Shown: in pieces, positions 1 through 9,144 of the stretch | Position numbering within the stretch: position 1 is the stretch's first letter | How the letters are laid out: each line of letters begins with the position of its first letter | NCBI GenBank assembly: GCA_964389285.1 | Contig: CAYMCZ010000001.1 | Location: 248,001 to 312,000, forward strand | Source of the DNA: Alectryocaccobium sp964389285 | GTDB lineage: Bacteria > Bacillota > Clostridia > Lachnospirales > Lachnospiraceae | Direction: 5' to 3' | Length of the DNA: 64,000 nt | The notes under the pieces: generated by a model | Told to the model about the DNA's origin: nothing | The model's database searches: none | The model's input: only the letters and a program-made list of their open reading frames with translations | Program-made: the position numbers and the translations under genes

Positions 1-1
1 T

Positions 2-58
2 GCTCTTATACTTGCGACTGCAGGTATTGTGGTTTTCATGCTGATTTTGATGCTCTGA
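2..58 (+). CDS. possible C-terminus of a membrane protein (partial)
   Basis: The second frame is open from the window edge to TGA and encodes a hydrophobic tail (ALILATAGIVVFMLILML), as at the end of a membrane protein. The first frame is also open, to TAA at 73-75, and encodes a Cys-containing peptide (CSYTCDCRYCGF). Eighteen codons cannot settle which is real; the hydrophobic frame is preferred only for its composition. Confidence 0.3.
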   Translation, partial: ALILATAGIVVFMLILML

Positions 59-130
59 AAAGAGATATTGCATAATAAAATGTTTGAATTTCGGTGTTTC
101 GGTGCTATAATTATATTGTACCGCAATTCC

Positions 131-299
131 GGGCTGTCGTAATATGCATTCTCATGATTATTCTTCCAGGGACCGTTCGCACTTAGTCCTCACGCAGCGG
201 TACTAACCTCACGCATCGTTGCGCTCGCGTTCGCTAAGTACCGGCGTTGCGGATGTCCCTTTCAGAATAATCATTCGCTTTTGCATATTGCGACAGCCC
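131..299. repeat. long hairpin repeat, copy A (169 bp)
   Basis: Outer arms at 131-148 (gggctgtcgtaatatgca) and 282-299 are inverted repeats with one mismatch. Inside, tgattattct pairs with agaataatca and gggac with gtccc, so most of the element can fold into one long hairpin. The central core is shared, inverted, with the element at 54107-54281. It ends in a T-run at 299-305, so on the plus strand it may also terminate the gene upstream of the Ca-ATPase. No coding potential is seen in it. Confidence 0.85.
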
Positions 300-340
300 T
301 TTTTAAACGAGCATAATAATCAATTACGCGGAGGAGAGAT

Positions 341-2956
341 ATGTCTGAATGGTACAGACAAGCACCGGAAGAGGTTTTATCCAATCTGAATACCGATATT
401 ACCGGCCTTAGTTCCGAAAGAGCCAAAGCGGCTCTCGAAAAGTACGGCGAAAACGTCCTTCAGGAAGAAGGCAGAAAATCCGCCCTTATGATCTTTCTCG
501 GACAATTCAGGGATATACTCGTTATTATCCTGATAGCTGCAGCTCTTGTTTCCGTGTTTACCGGAGACGCGAAAAGCACGATAGTCATTATAAGCGTACT
601 TATTTTAAATGCGGTTCTGGGAACGGTTCAGGAAATAAAGGCACAAAAATCCCTTGACGCATTAAAATCCCTTTCATCTCCCAAGGCCAAGGTCCTGCGT
701 GACGGGATAAAAACCGAAACAGATTCCAGATTTATAGTTCCGGGCGATATCGTAATCGCCGAAGCCGGCGATATGATCGTTGCCGACGGCAGAATCATAG
801 AAAACTATTCACTTCAGGTAAATGAAAGCTCGCTGACCGGCGAATCCACAAACGTAGATAAACAGGCGGATGCTCTTGACTCTGAACTGCCTCTCGCAGA
901 CCGTATAAACATGGTCTATTCGGGCAGCCTTGTAACATACGGGCGCGCTCTGATAGCCGTTACGGATACGGCAATGAATACCGAAATCGGCCGTATTGCG
1001 ACACTCATGAACCAGACCAAAGAAAAAAAGACGCCGCTTCAGGTAAGCCTGGATAGATTTTCCGTCCGCCTTGCCATAGGCATTATCATTATATGCGCCA
1101 TAGTCTTGGTTCTCGAGACTGTAAGGGGCATGAAAATTATGGACGCTCTTTTATTCGCGGTAGCACTCGCGGTCGCGGCTATTCCCGAAGCTCTCGGCTC
1201 CATAGTTACTATCGTACAGGCCATAGGGACGCAGCGGATGGCAAAAGAAAACGCCGTCATTAAAAATCTTTCAGCCGTGGAATCCCTCGGCTGTGTCTCG
1301 GTTATCTGCTCCGACAAAACCGGAACATTGACGCAAAACAAAATGACCGTTCAGGAAATATATATAGGAGAAGAACTTCTACTTCCTGAAGAACTCAGCC
1401 TTTCGGAACAGCTCCACAGGTATCTGATATACAATACCGTACTTACCAACGACTCAAATTTAATAGACGGAAAAGGCATAGGCGATCCCACGGAATATGC
1501 TCTCCTGGATATGTACGGCAAAATAAAAGGCCTGTCCCAGGAAGCCATACAGCTTTCTTTTTCGGATCTTCGAACCATCACAAACCGTATTGACGAGGTT
1601 CCCTTTGATTCGGACAGAAAACTTATGAGCACCAAACATCTCATCCACGGAATCCCGACATTTTTTACAAAAGGTGCCGTAGATGTGCTGCTTGAACGCT
1701 GTGACAGCATCAGGTTAAAAGATAACGTGATCCGGCCCATAACCGACGAAGATAAAAAAAATATCCTGCACTGCAATCAATACTTTTCCGAAAACGGACT
1801 TCGCGTACTGGCTTTCGCCTATAAAGAATCCGATGAAGATCTGTGTATCGAGACCGAAAATCATTTTACTTTTATAGGTCTTATTTCGGAAATGGATCCT
1901 CCGCGAGTGGAATCCGCCGAAGCGGTTCGCCATGCCTCTGAAGCCGGCATACGGACAGTCATGATCACGGGAGATCATAAGGTGACTGCAACGGCGATTG
2001 CCAAATCCATAGGTATTTTCAGGGAAGGCGACATGGCGCTTACCGGACTTGAACTGGATGCGCTCTCTGACGAAGAATTGGATCGCAGCATAGAAAAGAT
2101 TTCCGTTTACGCCCGTGTTTCTCCTGAAAACAAGATACGAATCGTGGACGGATGGCAGCGGAAAGGCTGCATAGTCTCTATGACCGGCGACGGCGTAAAT
2201 GACGCGCCGGCGCTTAAAAAAGCCGACATAGGCGTTGCCATGGGTATAACGGGAACTGAAGTTTCAAAAGACGCAGCCTCCATGATATTGTCGGACGATA
2301 ACTTTGCCACTATCATAAAGGCGGTCGCAAACGGACGTACCATATATGAAAACATCAAAAACGCCGTCCTGTTCCTGCTTTCGGGAAATCTTTCAGCCAT
2401 AATAGCGGTTATTTTCGCTACGATCTTTGCGCTGCCGGCTCCTTTTACGGCAGTACAGCTTCTGTTTGTGAATCTTATAACAGACTCCCTGCCCGCTCTC
2501 GCCATAGGGATGGAGCCTGAAGCGCAAGGCGTACTGAAAAGAAAGCCCAGAGACCCCAAAACCGGCCTGATGGACAAATATTTTATACGCAGCATGCTGC
2601 TTTTCGGAGCCTTAATATCTTTATTTGTTATAATAGCATTTATGACAGGACTAAAGATTTCTTCATTCGCGGCCTGCTCCATGGCCTTTTCCACGCTCAC
2701 GCTGGCAAGGCTTTTTCACGGTTTTAACTGCAGAGGCGAAAAAAGCATTTTCAGTCTCGGATTCAAACAAAACCGTTCATGTCTGCTGGCATTTCTGCTC
2801 GGCGTTATTCTGCTTGCGCTTGTAATGCTGACGGGCGGCGGACGCAGCCTCTTTCAGGTTGCGGTTCTTCCTCTGAATATGCTGATACTGATCCCGGTAT
2901 TCGCATTAATTCCGACTGTCGTTATACAGATTATCAAAATAATAAAATACAAATAA
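341..2956 (+). CDS. Calcium-type cation-transporting P-type ATPase
   Basis: An 871-residue P2-type (SERCA/PMCA-like) ATPase expected to pump Ca2+ or a related cation out of the cell. Visible in order: N-terminal cation ATPase domain, actuator motif LTGES, TM4 with IPEAL in place of the usual PEGLP, the phosphorylation site SDKTGTLTQNKMT near residue 327, the KGA nucleotide-binding motif, TGDH, and the hinge MTGDGVNDAPALKKADIG near residue 612, followed by C-terminal membrane helices. The length is typical of the family. The start follows a GGAGGAGAGAT ribosome site and the gene lies just after hairpin repeat A. The PEAL variant occurs in Bacillota members, so the exact ion is less certain than the family. 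Confidence 0.93.
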   Translation: MSEWYRQAPEEVLSNLNTDITGLSSERAKAALEKYGENVLQEEGRKSALMIFLGQFRDILVIILIAAALVSVFTGDAKSTIVIISVLILNAVLGTVQEIKAQKSLDALKSLSSPKAKVLRDGIKTETDSRFIVPGDIVIAEAGDMIVADGRIIENYSLQVNESSLTGESTNVDKQADALDSELPLADRINMVYSGSLVTYGRALIAVTDTAMNTEIGRIATLMNQTKEKKTPLQVSLDRFSVRLAIGIIIICAIVLVLETVRGMKIMDALLFAVALAVAAIPEALGSIVTIVQAIGTQRMAKENAVIKNLSAVESLGCVSVICSDKTGTLTQNKMTVQEIYIGEELLLPEELSLSEQLHRYLIYNTVLTNDSNLIDGKGIGDPTEYALLDMYGKIKGLSQEAIQLSFSDLRTITNRIDEVPFDSDRKLMSTKHLIHGIPTFFTKGAVDVLLERCDSIRLKDNVIRPITDEDKKNILHCNQYFSENGLRVLAFAYKESDEDLCIETENHFTFIGLISEMDPPRVESAEAVRHASEAGIRTVMITGDHKVTATAIAKSIGIFREGDMALTGLELDALSDEELDRSIEKISVYARVSPENKIRIVDGWQRKGCIVSMTGDGVNDAPALKKADIGVAMGITGTEVSKDAASMILSDDNFATIIKAVANGRTIYENIKNAVLFLLSGNLSAIIAVIFATIFALPAPFTAVQLLFVNLITDSLPALAIGMEPEAQGVLKRKPRDPKTGLMDKYFIRSMLLFGALISLFVIIAFMTGLKISSFAACSMAFSTLTLARLFHGFNCRGEKSIFSLGFKQNRSCLLAFLLGVILLALVMLTGGGRSLFQVAVLPLNMLILIPVFALIPTVVIQIIKIIKYK

Positions 2957-3004
2957 ATAAAAAAGCATTTTAGGGGAACAATCCCTTTAGAAAGGAAGTT
3001 TTAG

Positions 3005-3679
3005 ATGAGAAACGAAGTTTTTTCCACTATGGTCTGCGACGTCTGCGGCTGGACCTATAACGAGAAAGAAGGCGCACCTGATTTTCGGATTGCGGCCGGT
3101 ACAAAGTGGCGGGACGTTCCGAGCGACTTCAAATGTCCGGTATGCGGTGTTCCAAAGGAACGCTTTCATGTGCAGAAAAGTGAAGTTTCTTTTGATCCTG
3201 CCGTTCTCCGCAAATTCAGTTACGGACTGTTCGTACTGACGGCAAAAGACGGAGACAAGGACAACGGCTGTATTATAAACACGGGAATTGAAGCAGCAAG
3301 TGATCCGCAGAGACTCTCCATTGCCGTGAACAAAGGGAACTTTACACACAATATGGTGGCAAATACGGGAGTATTTAACCTCTCTATCCTGTCAGAGAAC
3401 GCTCCTTTTTCCGTGTTCCGGCGTTTCGGATTCCAGAGCGGGCGCGATACTGACAAATTTAAAGATATGGATATCGTACGTGCGGATAACGGTATTCCTT
3501 ATGTAAAAGAAGGGACAAACGCCTATGTCTCCGCGAAAGTCGTAAAGACGATGGATCTGGGAAGCCATACCCTGTTTGTCGCTGATATCACCGCCGGGGA
3601 AATATTATCCGAAGCGCCTTCGGCAACCTACGCATATTATCACGCCAATATCAAACCGAAGAAACCTAAAACAGAATAA
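3005..3679 (+). CDS. Rubredoxin-flavin reductase fusion protein
   Basis: A 224-residue cytoplasmic electron carrier. Residues about 8-55 are a rubredoxin with the two iron-binding pairs CDVCGW and CPVCG. Residues about 65-220 match the FMN-binding flavin reductase-like split-barrel domain (LTAKDGDKDNGCIINT, VFNLSIL). Such fusions pass electrons from NAD(P)H or flavin to rubredoxin partners in oxygen and peroxide defence of anaerobes. The domain order is rubredoxin first; in the high-molecular-weight rubredoxin of Moorella the rubredoxin is C-terminal. It follows the Ca-ATPase by 48 bp with its own AAAGGAAG site, so it may be co-transcribed. Its electron partner is not visible nearby. Confidence 0.9.
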   Translation: MRNEVFSTMVCDVCGWTYNEKEGAPDFRIAAGTKWRDVPSDFKCPVCGVPKERFHVQKSEVSFDPAVLRKFSYGLFVLTAKDGDKDNGCIINTGIEAASDPQRLSIAVNKGNFTHNMVANTGVFNLSILSENAPFSVFRRFGFQSGRDTDKFKDMDIVRADNGIPYVKEGTNAYVSAKVVKTMDLGSHTLFVADITAGEILSEAPSATYAYYHANIKPKKPKTE

Positions 3680-3689
3680 ATCCAAATTA

Positions 3690-3734
3690 AAACCCGGTAT
3701 GAAGCTGCGAAAACCGTCTCTTCATACCGGGTTT
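3690..3734. terminator. bidirectional rho-independent terminator
   Basis: Perfect 15-bp inverted arms at 3690-3704 (aaacccggtatgaag) and 3720-3734, with A-rich sequence on the left and a T-run on the right. It lies between the convergent ends of the rubredoxin fusion and the small membrane protein and should serve both. Confidence 0.92.
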
Positions 3735-3755
3735 TTCCGAAATAAAATCCTGATT

Positions 3756-3962
3756 CTATTTACCGTCCCTTGCCCTTTTTCTGCGCACTACATTTGCTAT
3801 GCCGCCAATGATGCCTATAGCACACATGGCTATAAACAGTCCTATGGCAATATATGAGATAATGCCGATTCTGACAACAAAGGACAGGATCAAAAATACG
3901 ACAAACGCAATCGCGACTATCGAATGAGCTACCTTGACTTTATCTAATTTTCTTTCTACCAT
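3756..3962 (-). CDS. Small membrane protein, unknown function
   Basis: A 68-residue protein beginning MVERKLDKVKVAHS. It has two hydrophobic segments (about residues 14-33 and 37-55) and a basic C-terminal tail (RRKRARDGK), suggesting a two-helix membrane protein. The ATG at 3962 is chosen because a GGGGGAAGAG ribosome site precedes it; an upstream in-frame ATG at 3977 would put that site inside the gene. It stops with TAG and sits alone between a terminator and a 140-bp AT-rich spacer. No family is recognised. Confidence 0.65.
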   Translation of the reverse strand: MVERKLDKVKVAHSIVAIAFVVFLILSFVVRIGIISYIAIGLFIAMCAIGIIGGIANVVRRKRARDGK

Positions 3963-4109
3963 ACTCTTCCCCCGCATTATATATTAGACGTCCCGTACAA
4001 CATCCTGCTAATGTTTCTCCGATATCTAATAGAATATAACATGGTTTCGGATAAAATGCACTTGTTTTTTTATTTTTGAGGTTTTTTTATTTTTCCTGCA
4101 TGCAAAGGC

Positions 4110-4727
4110 TTATCTGATAAAGCTTGTCTGCTGCGCAGCCTCTTTTTCGGGCAGTCCGTATTTTTCTTTGCCGAGAGCTATGCTCTTCATTAAAAACGTC
4201 ATGTTTCTGGCAAGCGTGCGCATGGTCTGAAGACCTTCCATATCCTGCTCTGCTTCGCCATGATTTTTTCCGTGTACCATGTTCCAGTATTGGCTTGATG
4301 CGACAGGCATTCCGCTTATGGTAAAATATTTATTCAGCTCGTCAAAGGTTGCCGAGCATCCGCCGCGGCGGGCAACCGCCACTCCCGCTCCGACCTTCAT
4401 TCTCTTGTCAAACGGCACGCTGAAAAACAGTCTGTCCAAAGCTGCTATAAGCGTGGCGTTTGCCGAGGCATAATATACCGGAGAAGCCACCACCAGACCG
4501 TCCGCCGCCTCAAATTTAGGAGCCAGTTCGTTTACAATATCATCAAATACGCATTTTCCCGTGTTTTTGCAGGAAAAACATGCGATACATCCCCTTATGG
4601 CCTGATCTCCGATCTGTACAACCTCTGCATCCACGCCTTCGGCTTCGAAGACTTTTATCATTTCATTTAAAGCCGTGGCAGTGTTTCCCTGCTTTCTGGG
4701 GCTTCCGTTAATTACAAGTACCTTCAT
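4110..4727 (-). CDS. Flavodoxin-fold NAD(P)H-dependent FMN reductase / iron-sulfur flavoprotein-like
   Basis: A 205-residue flavodoxin-like reductase. The N-terminus MKVLVINGSPRKQGNT is the FMN phosphate-binding loop. A compact cysteine motif, CIACFSCKNTGKC (CX2CX2CX5C), fits the 4Fe-4S site of iron-sulfur flavoproteins, although many plain flavodoxin-family reductases share part of it. SPVYYASANATLIAALDR is the conserved flavin-contact region. The start at 4727 has a CGGAGG site; a 21-residue upstream extension lacks support. It probably reduces flavin, quinone or redox proteins; the substrate cannot be told. It lies downstream of the M4 protease on the same strand. Confidence 0.85.
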   Translation of the reverse strand: MKVLVINGSPRKQGNTATALNEMIKVFEAEGVDAEVVQIGDQAIRGCIACFSCKNTGKCVFDDIVNELAPKFEAADGLVVASPVYYASANATLIAALDRLFFSVPFDKRMKVGAGVAVARRGGCSATFDELNKYFTISGMPVASSQYWNMVHGKNHGEAEQDMEGLQTMRTLARNMTFLMKSIALGKEKYGLPEKEAAQQTSFIR

Positions 4728-4799
4728 CTTAAAACCTCCGTTTTCCCGCCATTTGATTTTGTGCGAATCCTGTATTTTAAAAAGCTTCATGTTCGATCA

Positions 4800-7133
4800 T
4801 CACAGCCCCCGTGTGGGAATAATAGTAAGTTTTCCCGCCTCGGGAGTAATAAGTATGGAAGCATCATCCGGACTCTCTTCTTTTGTCCATGCTCCGTCCG
4901 CATAGGTATATATCATGGAATAATCAATGTCGTTCAGATCCTGTGGATTAAGCCTGATAAGCATAAGCTGAGTTTCCTCGGGTCTTACTATCAGCCTTAT
5001 GGTTTTCCCGTCTATTCCGGGCGCGGCAATGTATTGTATCATAAGCTGGTCGTTCAGGCTGTCAAGATATTCATAAAACTCCTGTATATCCGCATAATCT
5101 TCGGGAACGGCATTCATGAGTATATCCCAGACATTATGATCCACCTGCATTGCAACCAGAACCCATGTCGAATCGTTATAAACAATGTTTTCAGGCAGTT
5201 TTAACGAAAGCAAAGCCTGATCCTTTGGAAATTCATCGGGAATCGACAGCGTTGAAAGCCTTGTTTCGGTTATATATTGCCGCAGTATCGGAAGATATTT
5301 TTCCATGCCGATGGACTCCATGACCCACGGAAGAATAATTGACAGCTGCGAATAATCCGTCCCCGGAACTATGGAGCATGATACGGCCATCCAAAAATCA
5401 GCCGCCTCTTCCGGCGTCATTTTCCCGTCTTTATACAATCCGTACGCAACCCGGTTCAGCAAAGACGAGTTGCTGTGTACTCCCCCGTAATCATTCATTT
5501 CATTCGGCACCGAAACATGCGGCACATAATAAATGTCCCAGGTGTAACATGGCTGTGAAAATTTTTGAGGATCATACATGGAGCGTACGGGTCTGCCGCT
5601 TTTCTCACCGACAAGCCAGTTGCTTTCGTTTTCTCCTTCATATTTTATTTCACATAAATTTCCCATTATATCGCTCATTGCTTCGTTTATGGCTCCGGGA
5701 TCGTTCATGTATAAATTATAAGTCATTGTCGATTCCGTCACGCAATGAGTAAATTCATGGCCCACCACGTCCAGAGCTTCCGCGTCATTGCTGATATCAC
5801 TGAAAGCAAACACCTGCCAGCCTCCGTATTTGCCGAGATATGCGGCATTGTCGATAGGCTCCCGGTACTCGTCGCAAAGTCCCGTTAAAACGACTATGGG
5901 CGTTCCGTTGCCGTCGGCTCCTTTCCAGCCCATTTCGTTATAATAGTCCCATACCCTGCATAAATTATAAAGTGTGATAACGGAATTGTCATCCGACCAT
6001 GTCTTTCCGTCAGAACTGTCTTCCGCCATAAGAGTGTCTTTAAACGCGAAATCATAATAATCCGCAACTAAGATACGACGCTCCAGATTCCCGAGATAGT
6101 ATGTTCCGTCTCTTTTATCACGCATAATATCCATTTCGATATTCATTTCGGTTCCGTCATGCAGCGCAACACTGCCGCTCCACGGAACGCTTTCCATGTA
6201 TTCAAAAACACGGGTGGATGAAAAGCCTGATTTTGAAGCTTCATCACCGGCGTCGCGTGAAGGCAAAGCGTAAAGATAAAGACCGTCCATGGTTACGTAA
6301 TGCGCAAGAACGGGATAATAGTCCTGTGTTGAATATGCCGCGTCCGGATTGTTTGTATATATCACCCAGACAAATCTGTTGGCATCTCCGTTTACCTCTT
6401 CGCCTTCTGAAGCGGTATACCATGCCGGAAGCACTATTATGGACGAAGCGCCTTCTATAACGCTTAAGCTTCCTTTCGGATATCCCGAATCATCCATTAC
6501 CGTCTGTATGGCGTCTGCTTCAGAAATCATTATTGTCTGATCCGAATCCGGAAGATCTCTGACAAGCGAACTGAAAAATCCCGTCATATTTCCTTCGGGA
6601 TCGGTCACTATCTTTACGGCTCCTCCCGACACGGTCACATCATCATGAATCTGCTGAAAAACATAGTATATGTTTTCATTATTGTCTTTCAGCACAACCC
6701 ACGGATAGAACCTGGTCGATTCGTCGCCGCCCATAAGCTTAACCAATCGGTACAACAGTGAAAAAGCGTCTTCGACTTTTGTGATTTTTTCGGTTGTCGC
6801 CGTCCCTCCGATAAAGGTTACGCAGCCTTCGTTTATGCTTACGGGCACGGCTCCGCCGTTCATTTCCATGATCTCCGCCATGGTGATCTGGCTTTCCTCA
6901 AAGGTTTCCGCATAAGCCGGATAGCTTTCCGCGACATCATAATCCGAGTATTCCTCCGCATCGATCTCAGCTACCGCATTTTCCTGCTCGGGCCCCGCCT
7001 TTGATTCCGTTTCGGCTCCTGTTTTTGTTTCATTGCCGTCCGCGCTGACATTCCCCGCGCATGCGAGTGTAAAAATCATGCCTGCCGCCAGTATCATCGA
7101 AATAATCAGCGTCTTTGTTTTTTTCAATGCCAT
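4800..7133 (-). CDS. Secreted M4 (thermolysin-type) neutral metalloprotease
   Basis: A 777-residue exported protease. A signal peptide (about residues 1-32) is followed by an acidic linker, a propeptide region (about 65-300) and the catalytic domain with the zinc motif VVGHEFTHCVTE and the downstream ligand in GAINEAMSDIMG. YGGVHSNSSLLNRVAY carries the conserved active-site His region of M4 enzymes. A long C-terminal extension follows. TLAC in the signal resembles a weak lipobox, so lipid anchoring is possible but unproven. The start has a GGGAGGG site. The next gene upstream is a lipoprotein 30 bp away, so the two may form an operon. Confidence 0.92.
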   Translation of the reverse strand: MALKKTKTLIISMILAAGMIFTLACAGNVSADGNETKTGAETESKAGPEQENAVAEIDAEEYSDYDVAESYPAYAETFEESQITMAEIMEMNGGAVPVSINEGCVTFIGGTATTEKITKVEDAFSLLYRLVKLMGGDESTRFYPWVVLKDNNENIYYVFQQIHDDVTVSGGAVKIVTDPEGNMTGFFSSLVRDLPDSDQTIMISEADAIQTVMDDSGYPKGSLSVIEGASSIIVLPAWYTASEGEEVNGDANRFVWVIYTNNPDAAYSTQDYYPVLAHYVTMDGLYLYALPSRDAGDEASKSGFSSTRVFEYMESVPWSGSVALHDGTEMNIEMDIMRDKRDGTYYLGNLERRILVADYYDFAFKDTLMAEDSSDGKTWSDDNSVITLYNLCRVWDYYNEMGWKGADGNGTPIVVLTGLCDEYREPIDNAAYLGKYGGWQVFAFSDISNDAEALDVVGHEFTHCVTESTMTYNLYMNDPGAINEAMSDIMGNLCEIKYEGENESNWLVGEKSGRPVRSMYDPQKFSQPCYTWDIYYVPHVSVPNEMNDYGGVHSNSSLLNRVAYGLYKDGKMTPEEAADFWMAVSCSIVPGTDYSQLSIILPWVMESIGMEKYLPILRQYITETRLSTLSIPDEFPKDQALLSLKLPENIVYNDSTWVLVAMQVDHNVWDILMNAVPEDYADIQEFYEYLDSLNDQLMIQYIAAPGIDGKTIRLIVRPEETQLMLIRLNPQDLNDIDYSMIYTYADGAWTKEESPDDASILITPEAGKLTIIPTRGL

Positions 7134-7163
7134 AGTCCCTCCCGCTTTGGTTTAAATGTCTCG

Positions 7164-7751
7164 TCACGGTTCCATGGTTTCGGGATCCAGCCTTATCGCT
7201 CCGTTATCCGTCAGATAAGCCCCGTACGCCGCTGTATCGGAAGTTCCGATATCGGCTATATATCCCTTTTGTATCATGTCTTTTAATGTTTCCGGGTTGT
7301 CAAGGCCGTTAAATTCAAATATTATTACGTAAAACTCTTCCGTATCTTTCGTTTCAACCGACGCGTAAGAAGCTTCCGAAATACCCTTATATATCGAATC
7401 CGCATCAAAGCTCTCCAAATAATCCGGCTGATACGAATCTTTTACCAGACAACGCACGTCCAGAAGGGCGGTCATCAAATCCCCTTCCGAAAAGCATATC
7501 TGATAAGCTTCATATATTTCCGAAGCGTCATAAAGATACAGCTGCGGCACTAAATCGCGCTGATTTATAAGCTCCTTTATGACATCTTTGGCCGAAACAT
7601 AAACCCCGGATGTTTTAACTTCGCTCATGGTTTCCGGCGAAGTCTCGATGCCGGACGAAGAATCAACCGAAATATTCTCTTTTTGACTTCCGCATCCCGC
7701 AAGTGCCGCCATTACCAGACACAATATTAATAAAGCCGACGTTCTTTTCAT
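7164..7751 (-). CDS. Lipoprotein of unknown function
   Basis: A 195-residue lipoprotein with signal MKRTSALLILCLVMAALAGC and a clear LAGC lipobox. The ATG at 7751 is preferred over an upstream TTG at 7775 because it begins the signal peptide. The mature part is acidic and holds a region (VSAKDVIKELINQRD) that suggests a small helical domain. It lies just upstream of the M4 protease in the same direction and could be its partner or an inhibitor, but that is inference from position only. Confidence 0.75.
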   Translation of the reverse strand: MKRTSALLILCLVMAALAGCGSQKENISVDSSSGIETSPETMSEVKTSGVYVSAKDVIKELINQRDLVPQLYLYDASEIYEAYQICFSEGDLMTALLDVRCLVKDSYQPDYLESFDADSIYKGISEASYASVETKDTEEFYVIIFEFNGLDNPETLKDMIQKGYIADIGTSDTAAYGAYLTDNGAIRLDPETMEP

Positions 7752-7841
7752 CTTTTCCCCAGCCTTTAAAATCAAAATCAGATATCGTTATATAATTCAT
7801 GCTATCATATTTTTATTTAAATAACAATTATTGTCAGATAA

Positions 7842-9110
7842 TCATTCATTTGCGTTTCTGTTGATGTATTTTGCCCTGAATTTGGAATACATGATTTTCT
7901 GGCTCTGGTATATCCCGTAATAGCCCGAAAATATGTAGCTTATCGCTATCGCTATCAGATAGTACGGCATTCCTTCGCCACCGAACAGCTCAAAACATAT
8001 CAAAAGAGACGTTATGGGACAGTTTGTGACGCCGCAGAAAAGAGCGCCCATTCCGCAGGCAACACAGAGCGAAGGCTCAAATCCGGTCACGCTGCCGAAA
8101 AAGCATCCGAGCGTTGCGCCAATGAAAAAAGTCGGTATGATCTCACCGCCTTTAAAACCTCCGCAGCCAAGGGTAAGAGCCGTAAAGACCATTTTTACGG
8201 CAAAAGCCGCAGGAAACACGGTTCCGGTGGTTAAACAGACCTGAACGATATCCATTCCGGGACCGTTATACATCTGGCTGCCCGCAAGCAGGGTCAGAAC
8301 AAGTATTATACATCCCCCCGCAAATGCCCTCAGGTATTCATTCCTGATATATTTTTTATAAAGCTTCTGGACAAACTGCAGCAGATTGCAAAAGGTCATG
8401 CTGACTATCGCGCAGATTACCGCGAGTATCCCGACAACCACGGCCGGTTCTATCCTGAACTCAGGTACCGGGCCAATATCAAAATGCGTTGCCGTCATGC
8501 CGAAGAGTTCTCCTATACCTCTGGCAATAAAAGCCGCGATCACGCACGGAACCAGGGCGTTGTAGTGCATTATTCCTATGCTGACAACCTCTATCGCAAA
8601 CACCGCCGCGGCTATGGGCGTGCCGAAAAGCACGGCAAATGCCGCGCTCATGCCGCACATGATCATGAGCTTGACATCTTCCTGCCTGAGCCTGAAAACC
8701 TCGCCTACCGCGCCGCCTATACTGCCTCCTATCTGCAGCGCCGCGCCCTCGCGTCCGGCCGAACCGCCGACAAGCTGTGTGGCTATCGTTCCGAAAAATA
8801 TTGACGGCACCATGCGGAGCTTAACGTGTTCATCCTGCTGTATGGCCGAAAGCACAAGGTTTGTACCCCCGTCCCTGTCATATCTGAACAGATGATACAT
8901 CCCCCTGATGCCGATACCGCAAAGCGGTAAAAGCAGTATCACATAATAATGCGATTCTCTGAAAGCAATAACGCCCGTAAGACATTTTCCGAAACCGACT
9001 CCCAGGAATCCGACTATTACACCCACGACAACCGCAAGCAGAATGAGCTTTACGGCGAAGCTGAGCTGTGTTTTATAACGTATTAGAAAATCCCTGAAAG
9101 TGCTTCCCAT
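7842..9110 (-). CDS. ClC-family chloride channel / H+-Cl- antiporter
   Basis: A 422-residue integral membrane protein with about ten or more hydrophobic segments. GSAGREGAALQIGG corresponds to the ClC selectivity motif GREGPxVQ (Pro replaced by Ala), and GGFKGGEIIPTFF to the GGxFxP loop. Length and layout fit the bacterial ClC core without a CBS tail. It should move chloride or another halide such as fluoride across the membrane; the motif does not decide between channel and antiporter. The ribosome site is AAGGAAAAG. The lipoprotein upstream ends 34 bp away. Confidence 0.9.
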   Translation of the reverse strand: MGSTFRDFLIRYKTQLSFAVKLILLAVVVGVIVGFLGVGFGKCLTGVIAFRESHYYVILLLPLCGIGIRGMYHLFRYDRDGGTNLVLSAIQQDEHVKLRMVPSIFFGTIATQLVGGSAGREGAALQIGGSIGGAVGEVFRLRQEDVKLMIMCGMSAAFAVLFGTPIAAAVFAIEVVSIGIMHYNALVPCVIAAFIARGIGELFGMTATHFDIGPVPEFRIEPAVVVGILAVICAIVSMTFCNLLQFVQKLYKKYIRNEYLRAFAGGCIILVLTLLAGSQMYNGPGMDIVQVCLTTGTVFPAAFAVKMVFTALTLGCGGFKGGEIIPTFFIGATLGCFFGSVTGFEPSLCVACGMGALFCGVTNCPITSLLICFELFGGEGMPYYLIAIAISYIFSGYYGIYQSQKIMYSKFRAKYINRNANE

Positions 9111-9144
9111 TTCTTTTCCTTTTCATTTTTCCAGATGTGCGGCT

